The position numbers and the translations under genes were made by a program. The notes under the pieces were generated by a model. The model was not told where the DNA came from, made no database searches, and saw only the letters and a list, made by a program, of their open reading frames with translations. From Prorocentrum cordatum (Eukaryota; Sar; Dinophyceae; Prorocentrales; Prorocentraceae), in assembly GCA_963575745.1 (NCBI GenBank), contig CAUYUJ010019378.1, positions 62,001 through 126,000 of the forward strand: DNA of 64,000 nt, given 5' to 3'. Below are positions 19,963-31,515 of the stretch, one piece after another. Position 1 is the first letter of the stretch. Each line of letters starts with the position of its first letter.

Positions 19963-21230
19963 AGGCAGGCTGATGCTGAGGCTGAGTCAGGCTGAGGCTG
20001 AGGCAGGCTGAGGCCGAGGCTGAAGGCAGACTGAGGCTGAGGCTGAAGCAGGCTGAGGCTGAGGCTGAGGCAGGCTGAGGCTGAGGCTGAGGCAGGCTGA
20101 TGCTGAGGCAGGCTGAGGCTGAGGCTCTGAGGGCTGAGGCTGAGGCAGGCTGAGGCTGAGGCTGAGGCGAGGCTGAAGGCAGACTGAGGCTGAGGCTGAA
20201 GCAGGCTGAGGCTGAGGCTGAGGCAGGCTGAGGCTGAGGCTGAGGCAGGCTGATGCTGAGGCAGGCTGAGGCTGAGGCTGAGGCTGATGCAGGCTGAGGC
20301 TGAGGCAGGCTGAGGCTGAGGCCGAGGCTGAAGGCAGACTGAGGCTGAGGCTGAAGCAGGCTGAGGCTGAGGCTGAGGCAGGCTGAGGCTGAGGCTGAGG
20401 CAGGCTGATGCTGAGGCAGGCTGAGGCTGAGGCTGAGGCTGATGCAGGCTGAGGCTGAGGCAGGCTGAGGCTGAGGCCGAGGCTGAAGGCAGACTGAGGC
20501 TGAGGCTGAAGCAGGCTGAGGCTGAGGCTGAGGCTGAGGCTGAGGCAGGCTGAGGCTGAGGCTGAGGCAGGCTGAGGCTGAGGCTGAGGCTGAGGCTGCT
20601 GAGGCTGAGGCTGAGGCTGAAGGAGGCTGAGGCAGGCTGAGGCTGAGGCTGAGGCAGGCTGAGGCTGAGGCTGAGGCTGAGGCTGAGGCTGAGGCTGAGG
20701 CTGAGGCTGAGGCTGAGGCTGAGGCTGAGGGCTGAGGCTGAGGAGGCTGAGGCTGAGGCTGAGGCTGAGGCTGAGGCCGAGGCTGAAGGCAGACTGAGGC
20801 TGAGGCTGAAGCAGGCTGAGGCTGAGGCTGAGGCTGAGGCTGAGGCTGAGGCTGAGGCAGGAGGCTGAGGCTGAGGCTGAGGCATGAGGCTGAGGCTGAG
20901 GCTGAGGCAGGCTGCTGAGGCTGGCTGAGGCAGGCTGAGGCTGAGGCAGGCTGAGGCTGAGGCTGAGGCTGAGGCTGAGGCAGGCTGAGGCTGAGGCCGA
21001 GGCCGACGGCAGACTGAGGCTGAGGCTGAAGCAGGCTGAGGCTGAGGCAGAGGCAGGCTGAGGCTGATGCTGAGGCAGGCTGAGGCTGAGGCAGGCTGAT
21101 GCAGGCTGAGGCTTAGGCCGAGGCTGAAGGCAGACTGAGGCTGAGGCTGAAGCAGGCTGAGGCTGAGGCTGAGGCAGGCGGAGGCTGAGGCAGGCTAAGG
21201 CTGAGGCTGAGGCAGGCTGAGGCTGAGGCG
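19962..21230 (+). repeat. (GCTGAG)n satellite with ~155-bp higher-order unit
   Basis: Hexamers GCTGAG with GCAG, GATG and GAAG variants. The landmark GCCGAGGCTGAAGGCAGACT recurs near 20,013, 20,168, 20,321, 20,476, 20,776, 20,996 and 21,116; the first four steps are 153-155 bases. Minus-strand frames give Leu/Ser/Gln/Pro repeats and are not genes. Confidence 0.9.
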
Positions 21231-21449
21231 GTGACTGCGACTGCCGTTGCCACTGCGACTGTCATCGCGAATGCGACTACGGCTGCGAGAACGGCAGAAT
21301 TCTGCAACTGGATTCTCATCTGAATCTTAAGGGGAATACTTCCAGATATGCTCCTACACATCGCTGTTAGGTTGCTTTGCCGGGATATTTTTTATTTGTC
21401 GTCGAAAATCCCCCTGTAGGGGGAAACGCCCGACATAAATCTAGCGCTT

Positions 21450-22290
21450 TTCGACTTCCCCTGAAATCCGACGTCTCCAAAACAATTGGGACGCCGTGAA
21501 AGATCGAGCCTGGAGGCCTAGACCCTATCTTGCTGCGCCATCTTTCAAGCCGGATCGATCCGTGAGGGTCCTGGGGCCCGAAAGTACGCGAAAACGCCCG
21601 GCTCTCGAAAACATTGAGTCGCCAGGACCTCAGGGTAGCCTAAACCTCCTTGCCCCTTCCCCCCGGCGGCGGCGCCGCCGCCGCCGGCCGCTCGGCCCCC
21701 CCCCCTGCCGGGAAGGGCGCTCTCCTCCGCCAGCGGCGAGCCCGCGGACGGCGAGGCGAAGCAGCGCCCGTGCCGGCGCGGCGCTGCGGCGCGGCGGCGG
21801 GGCGGCGCGGAGCAGGAGGGGGGGGGGTCCCCAGGCCTCCTCGCGTTGTAAGGGAAAAAAGAACGACGGGACATGTTTCACAATTCTCGGCCTCCGGTGG
21901 CCTTTCCCGGGCCTCGGGGCCGTCAAAAAAATAAAACGCCTCAGGATGAGAAACTGGCCTCGGGGAAACGGTCCAGACCTCTGGGGGTCGACGTTGCGAA
22001 CAAAATCACGACGTCGGGGGTCTGGGTCAGGGGGTCTCCTCGGTCTCTGGGCATCTCGCACGGCACGGTCTCAGCGCGAACCGGCGCTCTCATAGCAGAG
22101 CTCTGAAGGATCCCATGGAGCCTGGCCAGCACCCAACGCTTCGGCGATCGATTTTCGGCATGGCTCGCGTCTTCGGTCATCTGCCGCAGCAGAGCGGAGC
22201 AGGAGGGGGGCAGGGGTCTGCGACCACTTGCGAAGGTGTCTCGGTGTGGTCTTTTGGCCATGGCCTACCTTGAGCGAAATAGCTACAGTG
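21450..22290. other. GC-rich spacer with GGCGGCG patches, no gene supported
   Basis: Very GC-rich at 21,655-21,845 (GCC/GCG triplets). Open frames of 77-199 codons on both strands are composition-driven. AGGACCTCAGG and CCTCGGGG words occur but no ordered domain. Confidence 0.35.
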
Positions 22291-22430
22291 GGGAGGAGGA
22301 GGAGGAGGAGGAGGAGGAGGAGGAGGAGGAGGAGGAGGAGGAGAAGCAGAGAGCAGGATGAGGAGGAAGGGGAGGAGGAGGAGGAGGAGGAGGAGGAGGA
22401 GGAGAAGGAGGAGGAGGAGGAGGTCGGGGG
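22290..22430 (+). repeat. (GGA)n tract
   Basis: Nearly pure GGA/GAA purine triplets. Confidence 0.85.
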
Positions 22431-22765
22431 GCTTGTAGGGCTTGTAGGGCTCATGAGGCTCAGATTGGTCGTAGGACTCGTGGGATCCGAATGGCGTGTA
22501 GGGATCACAGGGCGTTCCAGGGGCCATGAGGCTCATGCGACTTGTAGGGCTCGCAGCGTCAGCGAGACTCACATTGCTCGCAGGGCCCACGACGCCCATA
22601 GCGCTCGTAGGGCTCACGGGGCCCATCGAACCAGCGGGACAGAGAACTCTCAGTGACCTGGCTCAGGGGGCCGGCGGCCCCACGACGCCTATTGGGTTCA
22701 TAGGGCTCAAGGGCTCGTGGGACCCCTAGGCTCCTAGGGCTCGGGCATCCCATGAGGCGCATAGG
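22430..22765 (+). repeat. GGGCTCGTA 9-11 bp minisatellite
   Basis: Degenerate units of GGGCTCGTA, GGGCTCATGA and GGGCCCACGA, each about one helical turn long. Minus-strand open frames are repeat translations. Confidence 0.65.
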
Positions 22766-22929
22766 GCGCAGAGAGCGCATGAGCCCCAGGCGCCCCCCCA
22801 AAAAGGAGGAGGAGGAAAGGAGCAGAAAGGAACGAGCGTGGGGAGGAAGATGAGGGAGATGAGAAGAGAAGGGAGGAAAGCGGCGGCCTCTATGACAGAT
22901 TTCAGTGGGTGTTTTAGGGGGGGGTCTTG

Positions 22930-23400
22930 CGGGGGAGCCTCATGGAAGCGTTCATGGGGCGTTGGAGGGCTCAGAGGCTCACAGCCTGCCTGGGTAGTGG
23001 GTCAGAATCCTCATGGATGCTTCTTGGGATCTGTTCGGAGGGCTGTTAGTGGCCTCTGGAGGCAGTTTGAAGGCCGCATAGGACCTCTTGGGGGCCTCTT
23101 GGGAGCCTCCCGGGAGCTTCTTGGGGCGGTGAGCTCGAACTGTCGGTTCGTGTTCGCCCTTTGGGGCCCTCTTGGGACATTCTTGGGAGCGTCTTGGGCC
23201 GTATTGGAGGCTGGCCGTATTGGAGGCCTCTTGGGCCGTTTTGGAGGCATCTTGCCGTCAAAGACCGCCGAAAATTCAATACATGTTGCCTCTTGGGAGT
23301 GCTCTTGGAGGCCTCTCGGGGTGTCTTGGAGGCGTTTTGGGTCGTGTGAAGGCTAGCTGGAGAGATCTTTCGGCGACTTTGGGCCCTCGTCCCTCTTGAA
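22930..23400 (+). repeat. CTTGGGRGCC periodic tract
   Basis: CTTGGGAGCC, CTTGGGGCC and CTTGGAGGC words recur at 10-11 base steps or multiples, with a few unrelated stretches. It belongs to the dispersed 10-11 bp family. Confidence 0.6.
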
Positions 23401-24170
23401 GCATCTTCGATGGATTCGCCCAAGGAGGGCCACATCGGCCCCAAAAGGGAAAGGGGGGACCGTATTCTGACCCGTGACCCTCTCTCGGGACCCACTGGGA
23501 CGCCCCCCTCCACCACCACCAGGACCACCCCCCAGGACCCAGGACCTTCCCCCTTGGGTGGGGAAGGATCTAAGGGAAGAGGTTTCCTTTCTTCCGACTC
23601 AATGAGGACCTCGACTACGACGTGGATCGATTCACTTCGAGTTGGCGCCAAAGAGGGTCTCGGGAGAGTCTCGGGGAATGGAAGAGCAATTCGAATAAAA
23701 GGTCGTTTCTTAGGACCACCTGGGGACGACCGACTCAGAATCCCCCCTCACACACGCCGAGAAGGTCGGCGGATTTCTTCAGCACTTCTTCTTATTATTA
23801 TTCGTATGATTATTTTTCTTGGACAACGGACGCAGTTTGTCTATTCTCTGCGAGGCTGCATTTTCGGTAGTCTGCTAGTTGCACCGGTGCTGTAATCGGT
23901 ATCGGTGTCGGACTCTTTGTTCAGCCCAGGTTTCATGCGCTTCCAGTTGGTGGAAGGTTGAGCTGCTCCTGGCTGTTCCACCTCCTCCTCCAAGGATGAG
24001 GCTGGGTTTAAAGTTGCGTATCCATGGCGAGTGCCAATGCCTTCCATTTTACGACCCGCAGGTTGTGCTCGCCGCAGACCGACATGCACGGCTGACTGTC
24101 GATCGACGGCAATCACCCCATGATTGGTTTGGGCAATGGATTTGTTTAGGCTCTGGCCATGCTCGACTCC
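23400..24170. other. Unique-looking sequence, no gene supported
   Basis: A CCACC-rich stretch at 23,490-23,560 resembles the inverted G-rich core of the composite repeat. The remaining sequence has modest GC and open frames of 80-160 codons with no domain. Confidence 0.3.
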
Positions 24171-24261
24171 CAGCCCACATCATCATTACCATCATCACCA
24201 TCATCACCACCATCACCATCACCATCACCACCACCATCGGCATTATCCTCATTATCATCAT

Positions 24262-24305
<44 letters not shown>

Positions 24306-24431
24306 GCATCATCATCATCATCATCACCACCATCACCGTCGTCGTCGTCGTCGTCGGCGGCATCGTCATAATCATCATCATTATCATCAGCATCATCATC
24401 ATCATCATCATCAGCATCAGCATCAGCATCG

Positions 24432-24479
<48 letters not shown>

Positions 24480-24642
24480 CCACCACCACCACCACCACCA
24501 CCACCACCACCACCACCACCACCACCACCCCCGTCGTCGTCGTCGTCGTCGTCGTCGGCGGCATCGTCATCGCCATTGCCATCGTCATCGTCATCAGCAG
24601 CATCACCATCATCATCACCATCATCATCACCATCATCATCAC

Positions 24643-24678
<36 letters not shown>

Positions 24679-24690
24679 ACTCTTCGTCCT
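24170..24690 (-). repeat. (CAT)n/(CAC)n satellite, opposite polarity to other GAT arrays
   Basis: CATCAT and CACCAC triplets with two CGTCGTCGTCGGCGGCATCG inserts near 24,338 and 24,533. Its ATG/GAT strand is the minus strand, whereas at 4.1-7.7, 25.8-27.4 and 43.6-44.0 kb it is the plus strand. Confidence 0.9.
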
Positions 24691-24699
24691 CCTTATCAT

Positions 24700-25300
24700 T
24701 TCTCTTCTTACGCTTGCCTCCTTCTCCACATCCCATCTTCGTCCCCTTCTCCTCCTCTTCCTCCATCCATTCCTATGGCATTCCTTTAGCTTCGATGCTC
24801 GAGGATCGAGTATTTGGGGTTCGGTGCTGTTGTCCTCTTGGGGCCTCCGCCGACGACGCCGACGCCAGCGACGTAGTCGATCTCAGAATCGGCTCCCGGG
24901 CCCGTTTCAGGTCCACCTTAGCCCGGGTTTCGAGGTGCGCCGGGCCGACGGCGACGAAAACCTCCAGAGGCACCCGGAGGCCTCCAAGACGACGCGGCGC
25001 CGACGACGACGCCGACGGCGACAGCGACCACGGCGACGACCACTGCGACGGCGACGCCGACGGCGCTGCCAGCGACAACGACGGCGCCGCCGCCGCCGAC
25101 GAGCACGACGCCGCCAGCGACGGGACACGCCGCAACCGACGACGGCGGAAAGCGGCGGCAGACGGCGGCGCGGAGCGGAGGGCCGCTCGGGCGAGCTAGC
25201 GCTGAGCCTCGTCGAGTGGGCGGCGTCGCCCCGGCCGGGGCTGGCGCAGCTGGTCTCGCTGGCCGAGGCCTGCTTCGGGAGCGGCGTCGCCCTCGGCTCC
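24700..25300. other. GACGACGCC-rich GC sequence
   Basis: At 24,950-25,180 GAC/GCC/GGC triplets dominate and all phases are open. No gene is supported. Confidence 0.4.
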
Positions 25301-25500
25301 CCGGGCGGAGGGGGGGGAGGAGGAGGCAGGGAGGGAGGCGGAAGAAGCGCGTGGTGGGCCATGGGCGCCGCCACGACAGGAGGAGGAGGCGGAGGCGGAG
25401 GAGGAGGAGGAGGAGGAGGAGGAGGAGGAGGAGGAGGAGGAGGAGGAAAGAGGAGTGGGAGGAGGGGGAGGAGGAGGGAGAGGAAGAGGGGGAGGAGGTG
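25300..25500 (+). repeat. (GGA)n tract
   Basis: GGA triplets with a short CGTGGTGGGCC interruption. Confidence 0.85.
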
Positions 25501-25794
25501 TTGGAGATGGTGGAGGGATGTGCGTTTGAGCCCCCCCCACGCAGCCGTCTCCGTTGGCAGAGGGGCAGCAGGAAGGTCCTCGGCACCCTCCAGTGCCCCT
25601 CGACGGCGTGATGACAGGTGGGAGCGGCAACCCACGCAGCCCCTACGATGGGAATTGCGCGGGGAGTGAGGCCGATTGACGGTCCTTACAGGCGAGGCCT
25701 AAAGTTGGTCCTCGCCAGGGGGAGGGGCGCGAGGAAGGGGAATGGCTCGGCGTCGACGTCGTCAGGGAGGGCGGAGGAGTGGAGGAGGAGGAGA

Positions 25795-25865
25795 TGGAGG
25801 AACATGGATGATGATGATGCTGCTGATGATGGTGGTGGTGATGATGATGGTGATGCCGATGCTGG

Positions 25866-25927
<62 letters not shown>

Positions 25928-26406
25928 CTGACGACGCTGATGCTGATGATGCTGCTGATGATGATGACGACGATGAGGAGGAGGAGGAGGAGGAGGAGGA
26001 GGAGGATGCTTCTGATGATGATGCTGATGATGATAGTGGTGATGATGCTGCTGATGCTGATACCGTTGAATCTGCTGCTGATGATGACGATGATGATGAT
26101 GCTGGTGCTGACGATGATGACGATGATAATGGTGAGGATGAGGATGATGAGGAGGATGATGATGAGGATAATGTTGACGACTGTGAGGATGGGGATGAGG
26201 ATGAGGATAAGGATGATGCTGGTGCTGATGATATGATGATGAGGATGATAATGATGCTGATCACGATGATTCTGGTGGTGGTGATGATCATGATGATGAG
26301 TATGATGCTGATGGTGATGATGCTGCTGATGCTGATGATGAGGATGATGGTGGGGATGGTGGTGGTGATGGTGATGATGATGAGGAGGAGGATGAGGATG
26401 AGGATG

Positions 26407-26457
<51 letters not shown>

Positions 26458-26668
26458 GTAGTGGTGATGGTGATGATGATGCTAATGATGATGCTGAGGA
26501 GGAGGATGAGGAGGAGGAGGAGGAGGAGCAGGAGGAGGATGAGGAGGAGGTGGAGCAGGGAGGAGTACGACGGTGGCCGAGAAAGAGGGGAAATAAAGGG
26601 TGAGCGAGGAGGAGGAGGAGAAGCAGGAGGAGGAGGAGCTGGAGGAGGAGGAGGAGGAACATGGATGC

Positions 26669-26724
<56 letters not shown>

Positions 26725-27665
26725 GTGAGGGTGGGGATGGGGATGATGATGGTGGTGGTGGTGGAAGTGATGATGATGATGATGGTGATGGCGATGCTGA
26801 TGATGATGCTGATGACGATGGCGCTGATGATGCTGCGGCTGATGATGATGATGATGACGATGACGATGGTGATGATGATGATGAGGATGAGGTTGATGCT
26901 GCTGATGATGATGCTGATGATGATGATGGTGGTGATGATGTTGCTGATGCTGATACCGATGATGATGACGCTGCTGAGGATGATGGTAATGCTGATGCGG
27001 ATGGAGATGACGATGATGATGGTCAGGATGATGATGAGGATGACGAGGATGAGGATGAGGCTGCTCATGATGATGGTGATGATGATGATGATGCTGCTAA
27101 TGATGATCACGATGGTGAGGGTGGGGATGGGGATAATGATGAGGATGAGGACGATGATGCCGATGCTGATGCTGATGGTTGTGATGGTGATGATGATGGT
27201 GATGATGATGCTGATGATGATGATGCTGGTGATGATGATGCTGATGATGATGCTGCTGGTGATGATGATGCTGATGATGATGATCATGATGATGCTGCTG
27301 ATGATGATGATGATGGTGGTGATGATGATGATGGTGGGGATGGTGGTGGTGATGGTGAGGGTGATGATGATGAGGAGGAGGAGGATGAGGATGAGGATGA
27401 GGATGATGGTGGTCGTGGTGATGATGATTATGATGCTGAGGAGGAGGAGGATGAGAAGGAGGAAGAGGAGGTGGAGCAGGGAGGAGTACGAAGGTGGCTG
27501 AGACACATGGCGGAAATAAAGGGAGAGCGAGGAGGAGGAAGAGGAGGAGGAGGAGGAGCAGGAGGAGGAGGATGAGGAGGAGGAGGAGCAGGAGGAGGAG
27601 GAGCAGGAGGAGGAGGAGCAGGAGGAGGAGGAGGAGGAGGAGGAGGAGGAGGAGGAAGAGGAGGG
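25795..27665 (+). repeat. (GAT)n/(GGA)n satellite
   Basis: About 1.9 kb of GAT, GCT and GGA triplets. Two near-parallel blocks (about 25,800-26,640 and 26,660-27,540) each pass from GAT into GAG/GGA and end in GAGCAGGGAGGAGTACGA, then AAATAAAGGG and GAGCGAGGAGG, so the array contains a long higher-order repeat of about 900 bases. The 627- and 764-codon open frames are repeat translations. Confidence 0.9.
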
Positions 27666-27669
27666 GCAG

Positions 27670-28430
27670 CAGATGGCCTGAGGGGGTCTTGCGTGGCTGG
27701 GTGTCCTCCCAGGACCCAGCGGGCAGGGCCGCCCATGCCGCGGGGGCGGGGTCTGCGACGCTGCGCGCAGCGGCCTCCAGCCCCCGGGGCGGGCTGCGGC
27801 CGACGACGACGACGACGATCGACGACGACGACGACCGACGATCGACGACGACGACGATGTTCCTCGATGTCGGCCTCCGTGGCCTGTTATTTTGGGTCCT
27901 GGGGGCATCAAAGGTGGACCCGGGACGCCAACTGCCAGTAGGGAAGGTGTCGGGAGCTCTGGGGCTGCGGGTTGAAACATTGTGGTCGTCGGATGAGGTT
28001 ATTGATAAATTCCCGCCTCGCAGGAGCGGGGGTTAGTAGAGGGGGTTGTCCCGCCAGGGGCCGTCGAGAGCGGCTTGCTCACCCCACTTCTGCCCCGTTT
28101 CCGCCTGGACGGAAACGACAACGTCTCAGGGATGGGGGTCGGCCCTGATATCTGGGCATCGCCGTTTTTTTAGCACTTGGTGTGATCGCCCTGTTTCGGG
28201 TCTCGGGGCTCTCAAGGATCGATCTAGCTCGAGAAGAAGCGCCGCGGAAAGATGGTGTCCAGGGTCCAGGGTGCTGGTCCTGATTGTTAGCGATGCTGCA
28301 ATTTTGTCGTGACTTTGGATCCCAGGGGAAGAAGCGCCCCAACTCGTCAAGGCGCAACGCTTTTAGTTATTTTCGGCCACTGGCGGCCCTAGCTGCCCAG
28401 GGCTGTCAGGACCAGGATGGGGGAGAGGTG
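27670..28430. other. GC-rich spacer with (GAC)n patch at 27,800-27,860
   Basis: No domain is recognised in the 74-92 codon open frames. The GACGACGAC patch is low complexity. Confidence 0.35.
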
Positions 28431-28525
28431 GACGAGCAGGAGGAGGAGGAGGAGGAGGAGGAGGGGAGGAGGAGGAGGAGGAGGAGGAGGAGGAGAAGGA
28501 GGAGGAGGTCGAGGACGAGGACGAG
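28430..28525 (+). repeat. (GGA)n tract
   Basis: Nearly pure GGA triplets. Confidence 0.85.
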
Positions 28526-28823
28526 GACGAAGAAGAGCAGGCCAGGTGGCCAATTGAATGCGGTTTCTCACACAGTGTCTGTGAGTTTTTTTGGTGGCCT
28601 CCCGACGCAGTTGCCCCCCGGTTTCTGTGCTCGTCTCGGCAGCCACCATTACCTACGGAGGTCAGAAGCGGATCTTAAGTATGAGGTGCGTTGTTGGAGT
28701 GCGATTTGTGGGGCCGTCATCCCCTGCTTTCAACGAGCAAGCAACGATTTCGGAGGTCCGCACGTATTTCATTGCGTCCGCGCTGAACCCCCCCGCTCAG
28801 GTGCGCCTCGCAGACGCTTCGCG

Positions 28824-28930
28824 TAACCCAGCCAGCCCTTCCAGAAACGATGCCCAGGCTGCCAGGCTAGTTGCCCCGATCAGGGATGTGGAGGAGCATG
28901 CAGTGGAACAAAGGGCTGCCCAAGAGGGGG
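28824..28930 (+). repeat. Copy of the CCAGCC...CAGTGGAAC dispersed element
   Basis: CCCAGCCAGCCC, then after about 55 bases GATCAGGGATGTGGAGGAGC and ATGCAGTGGAACAAAG. The second block matches 13,553-13,591 and 43,513-43,550. A GGA tract follows within 30 bases. Confidence 0.5.
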
Positions 28931-28949
28931 AGGCTGGAGGAGGATTCGG

Positions 28950-29085
28950 AGTATGAGGATGAGGAGGGGGAGGAAGGAGGAGGATGAGGAAGAGGAGGAG
29001 GCGGAGGGGGAGGAGCAGGCGGATGAGGAAGAGGAGGAGGAGGAGGAAGAGGAGGAGGAGAAGGAGGAGGAAGATGACCAGTGTA
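28950..29085 (+). repeat. (GGA)n/(GAA)n tract
   Basis: Purine triplets. Confidence 0.85.
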
Positions 29086-29399
29086 AACCCAAGAGTCATC
29101 AACGATGTTGGAATTATCCTCCCTCCAAGCTCCCTCTTCAGAGGCTCCTACAACGTTTCATTTCCATTGAGGGAACTGCCTCGTTGGAAGACAACCGTCT
29201 GACGACCCTGAAGCATGCCAAAACATTGTTCTCGGGATTTCAACGCCACGGATCAGCCTGACTGCCGCATCTTGACGATCCAGAATCGTGCCAGAATGCA
29301 TTTCTGGGGCTTCGACAACGCACCAACATACTTGCCGCACCCGCATAATCTTGAATCCTTCCAAAATGGTGCGCTGACCATTGGAATCCGTGAAGCGTT

Positions 29400-30060
29400 T
29401 CCAAGCTCTTGCCACGAACGTGCGCGGCGCTAAGGCGAGAGCCACAGTTTGAAAAGGAACCGCCCTCAATCCGTGAAGCTCCTGCAAGTTCATACAACGA
29501 ATGTGCGCGGCGGGAAGGCGAGAGCCACATTGTGAAAACCAGCCGCCCTCAATCCGTGAAACCCACGCACATGTTTACAACGAGTGCGCGCGGCGCGAAG
29601 GCGAGAGCCACAATTTGAAAACGACCCGCCCTCAATCCGTGAAGCCCTTGCACTGTAACAAAAACGAATGTGCGCGGCGCTCAGGCGAGAGCCACATTTC
29701 GAAAACCACTCGCTCTCAATCCGTGAAACTCTTGCAAATGTTTAAAACGAATGTGCGCGGCGCTAATGCGAGAGCCACATGTTGAAAACGGCCCGCCGTC
29801 AATCCGTTGAGCTTTTGCAAATGATTACAGCGAGTGTGCGCGGCGCTAAGGCGAGAGCCACATGTTGGAAACGATCCCCCCTCAATCCGTGAAACCCTTG
29901 CAAAGCTTTCAATCAAGTCACATTTCGAACACCACCCGCCCTCCATTTCTGTAAAGCTGTTGCCACTTGTTAGGCTTCAGGGTCATACGTCTCAGGCGAA
30001 ACGCCCTGCCTGCCCTAAAAATTGACCTCGGGGGTGCGACAGGGAGAAGCTATTTGTAAG
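29400..30060 (+). repeat. 84-bp tandem array with unique tail
   Basis: Six to seven units about 83-84 bases apart start at GTGCGCGGCGC near 29,419, 29,503, 29,587, 29,670, 29,753 and 29,835. Each has AAGGCGAGAGCCACATTTTG, AAAACGRCCCGCCCTCAATC and CGTGAAGCTCTTGCAAATGT. The array ends in GTTAGGCTTCAGGGTCATAC, GTCTCAGGCGAAACGCCC and GGGGGTGCGACAGGGAG, then a GGA tract at 30,068-30,125. Confidence 0.85.
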
Positions 30061-30159
30061 GACAATGAATGGAGGAGAAGGAGGAGGAGGAGGACGAGGA
30101 GGAGGAGAAGGAGGAGGAGGAGGGCGATGAGAACGGCCAGAGGCCTCCTGGATGTCTTC

Positions 30160-30395
30160 CGGAGTCTCTTCGTGATAGTTTCTTGGGGTCCTATAGTGGC
30201 GTCTTGATGGCATCTTGGCGGTCCCAGGGTTCTCGCGGAGCGTCTTGGCTGCCTCGGGAGAGCCTCTTGGGTGTCTTTTGGCCTCTTGGGGACGTCTTGG
30301 GGACTCTTGGGGCCTCCTGGGCGCATCTTGGAGCCCTCTTGGGGCACCCTTGGGAGCCTTGGGGGCCATCTTGGGGCCACCTAGGAAGAGATCGT
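30160..30395 (+). repeat. CTTGGGGCC periodic tract
   Basis: CTTGGGGCC, CTTGGGAGC and CTTGGCGG words spaced at about 10-11 bases or multiples. Confidence 0.6.
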
Positions 30396-30945
30396 TTAAA
30401 CAAGTTTGGGGGGGGGGCTTACGTAATCACCCCCCGCAGGAGGCCAACATGTGCCCCAGTTCTGAGTATCAGCAATGACGTGTGTCTTCTCGCCGAAACC
30501 TTCTTGGACGCTCTAATGGGTCGCGGAGCGCCCCGTCCAGGTCCTGGGGAGGGGGTGGGGGGAGGGGTCAAGACGCCCTCCGGCCCGCAATCCAGGTGCG
30601 CAAGGAACCCCTGGGGCCCAAGCGTACCTGGCACGCCTGATGCGCTAGATGCGCAAAGTGCGCCATGTGTGCCGCATGCTCCAGCCGCGCGCGCCACGTT
30701 CAGGGCGCGCGCAGAGTGTGCCAGGCGCGCCCGCGCACATGACAGTACACATCGGGAACCATGTCGGCCCCCACCACCCTTGTCGAACACCAGTGCGCAA
30801 TCGCGGCGGTGCCGCGAAGTACATGTCATAGTTCCCAACCATCCTATGGTGTTGGGTCCTCGTTTTGAAGAGACAGCGCCCCGGGTCACCCCCTTCACAT
30901 GCCGCCCCCATCCCCCTCCTCCCTGCTCCCATCCCTGCTTGTGCC
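30396..30945. other. GC-rich spacer with a partial G-rich core
   Basis: GTCCAGGTCCTGGGGAGGGG followed by GTGGGGGGAGGGG at 30,536-30,570 matches the G-rich core of the composite repeat. The rest (GCGCGC-rich, 30,650-30,750) shows no gene. Confidence 0.4.
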
Positions 30946-30959
30946 CATGCCAGCTATGT

Positions 30960-31515
30960 CGGCATACCCTCACACGTTTTGCGGCATCATAGGGAGCTCC
31001 GCCGTTGCACGCGTCCGCGCCACCCACCACGGCGAACCGTTCACACAGTTCGTGGCCCCAGAGGGAACACCATTTATTGCCACAGTGACGACGTTTGCAC
31101 GCGTCATCGCCACCCGTTACTGTGCACCCCTCACACGGCTCGTGGCCACAATCGGGGGCTCCACCTAAGGCCCGAGTGGCGACGATTGCATGCGTCCGCG
31201 CCGCCCATCACGGCGCATCTTTCACACGGTTCGTGCCCCCTATTGGGAGTCCCACGTACGGCCCCAGTGGTGACGTTTGCACGCGCCCGCACCATCCATT
31301 ACGGCGCACCTCTCGCACGGTTCGTTGCCCCATATGGAGTTCCGCTTAAGGCTTTTGTGGCGACGTTTACGTGTACCCGCGCAACCCATTACGGCGCACC
31401 GCTTACATGGTTCGTGGCCTTGTTTCTATAGGGAGTTCTATTTAAGGCCCCAGTGGCGACGCTTGCACACGTCATTACGGCCTCACACGGTTCGTGGCCC
31501 CAAAAGGAGGCTTCG
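30960..31515 (+). repeat. ~90-bp tandem array upstream of the LINE
   Basis: Units start at GGCGACG near 31,178, 31,269, 31,359 and 31,455, with earlier, more diverged units. Each has GCACGCGTCCGCGCCACCCA, TTACGGCGCACC, TCACACGGTTCGTGGCCCC and GGGAGTTCCACCTAAGGCCC. The array abuts the LINE coding sequence without a stop, so the endonuclease frame runs into it. Related units occur at 35,600-35,818, 39,690-40,000 and, inverted, 40,180-40,690. Confidence 0.8.

Larger units (their letters stand above)
18457..21444. mobile_element. 3-kb TIR-bounded element filled with satellite DNA
   Basis: The left end (18,457-18,515) reads GTTAAGTCGGGCCTGTCCCC, then CTACAGTGGGATTTTCGACG. The right end (21,388-21,444), reverse-complemented, reads TTTATGTCGGGCGTTTCCCC, then CTACAGGGGGATTTTCGACG. 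Thus about 50 bases match in inverted orientation. Everything between is tandem repeat or short unique filler and there is no transposase. The same terminal sequence bounds a 132-bp element at 61,308-61,439, so the termini belong to a family. Chance proximity of two separate small elements enclosing a satellite block is the main alternative. Confidence 0.5.

Noticed and set aside
19935-20885. 316-codon minus-strand frame of Ser/Leu/Ala/Gln/Pro repeats
   Set aside because: Direct translation of the GCTGAG hexamer satellite.
25618-27980. Plus-strand 627-codon and minus-strand 764-codon open frames
   Set aside because: Both cover the same triplet array on opposite strands; their length comes from the repeat having no stop triplets.
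29400-29960. CRISPR array suggested by regular 84-bp spacing
   Set aside because: The whole unit is repeated with no unique spacers and the genome is eukaryotic.
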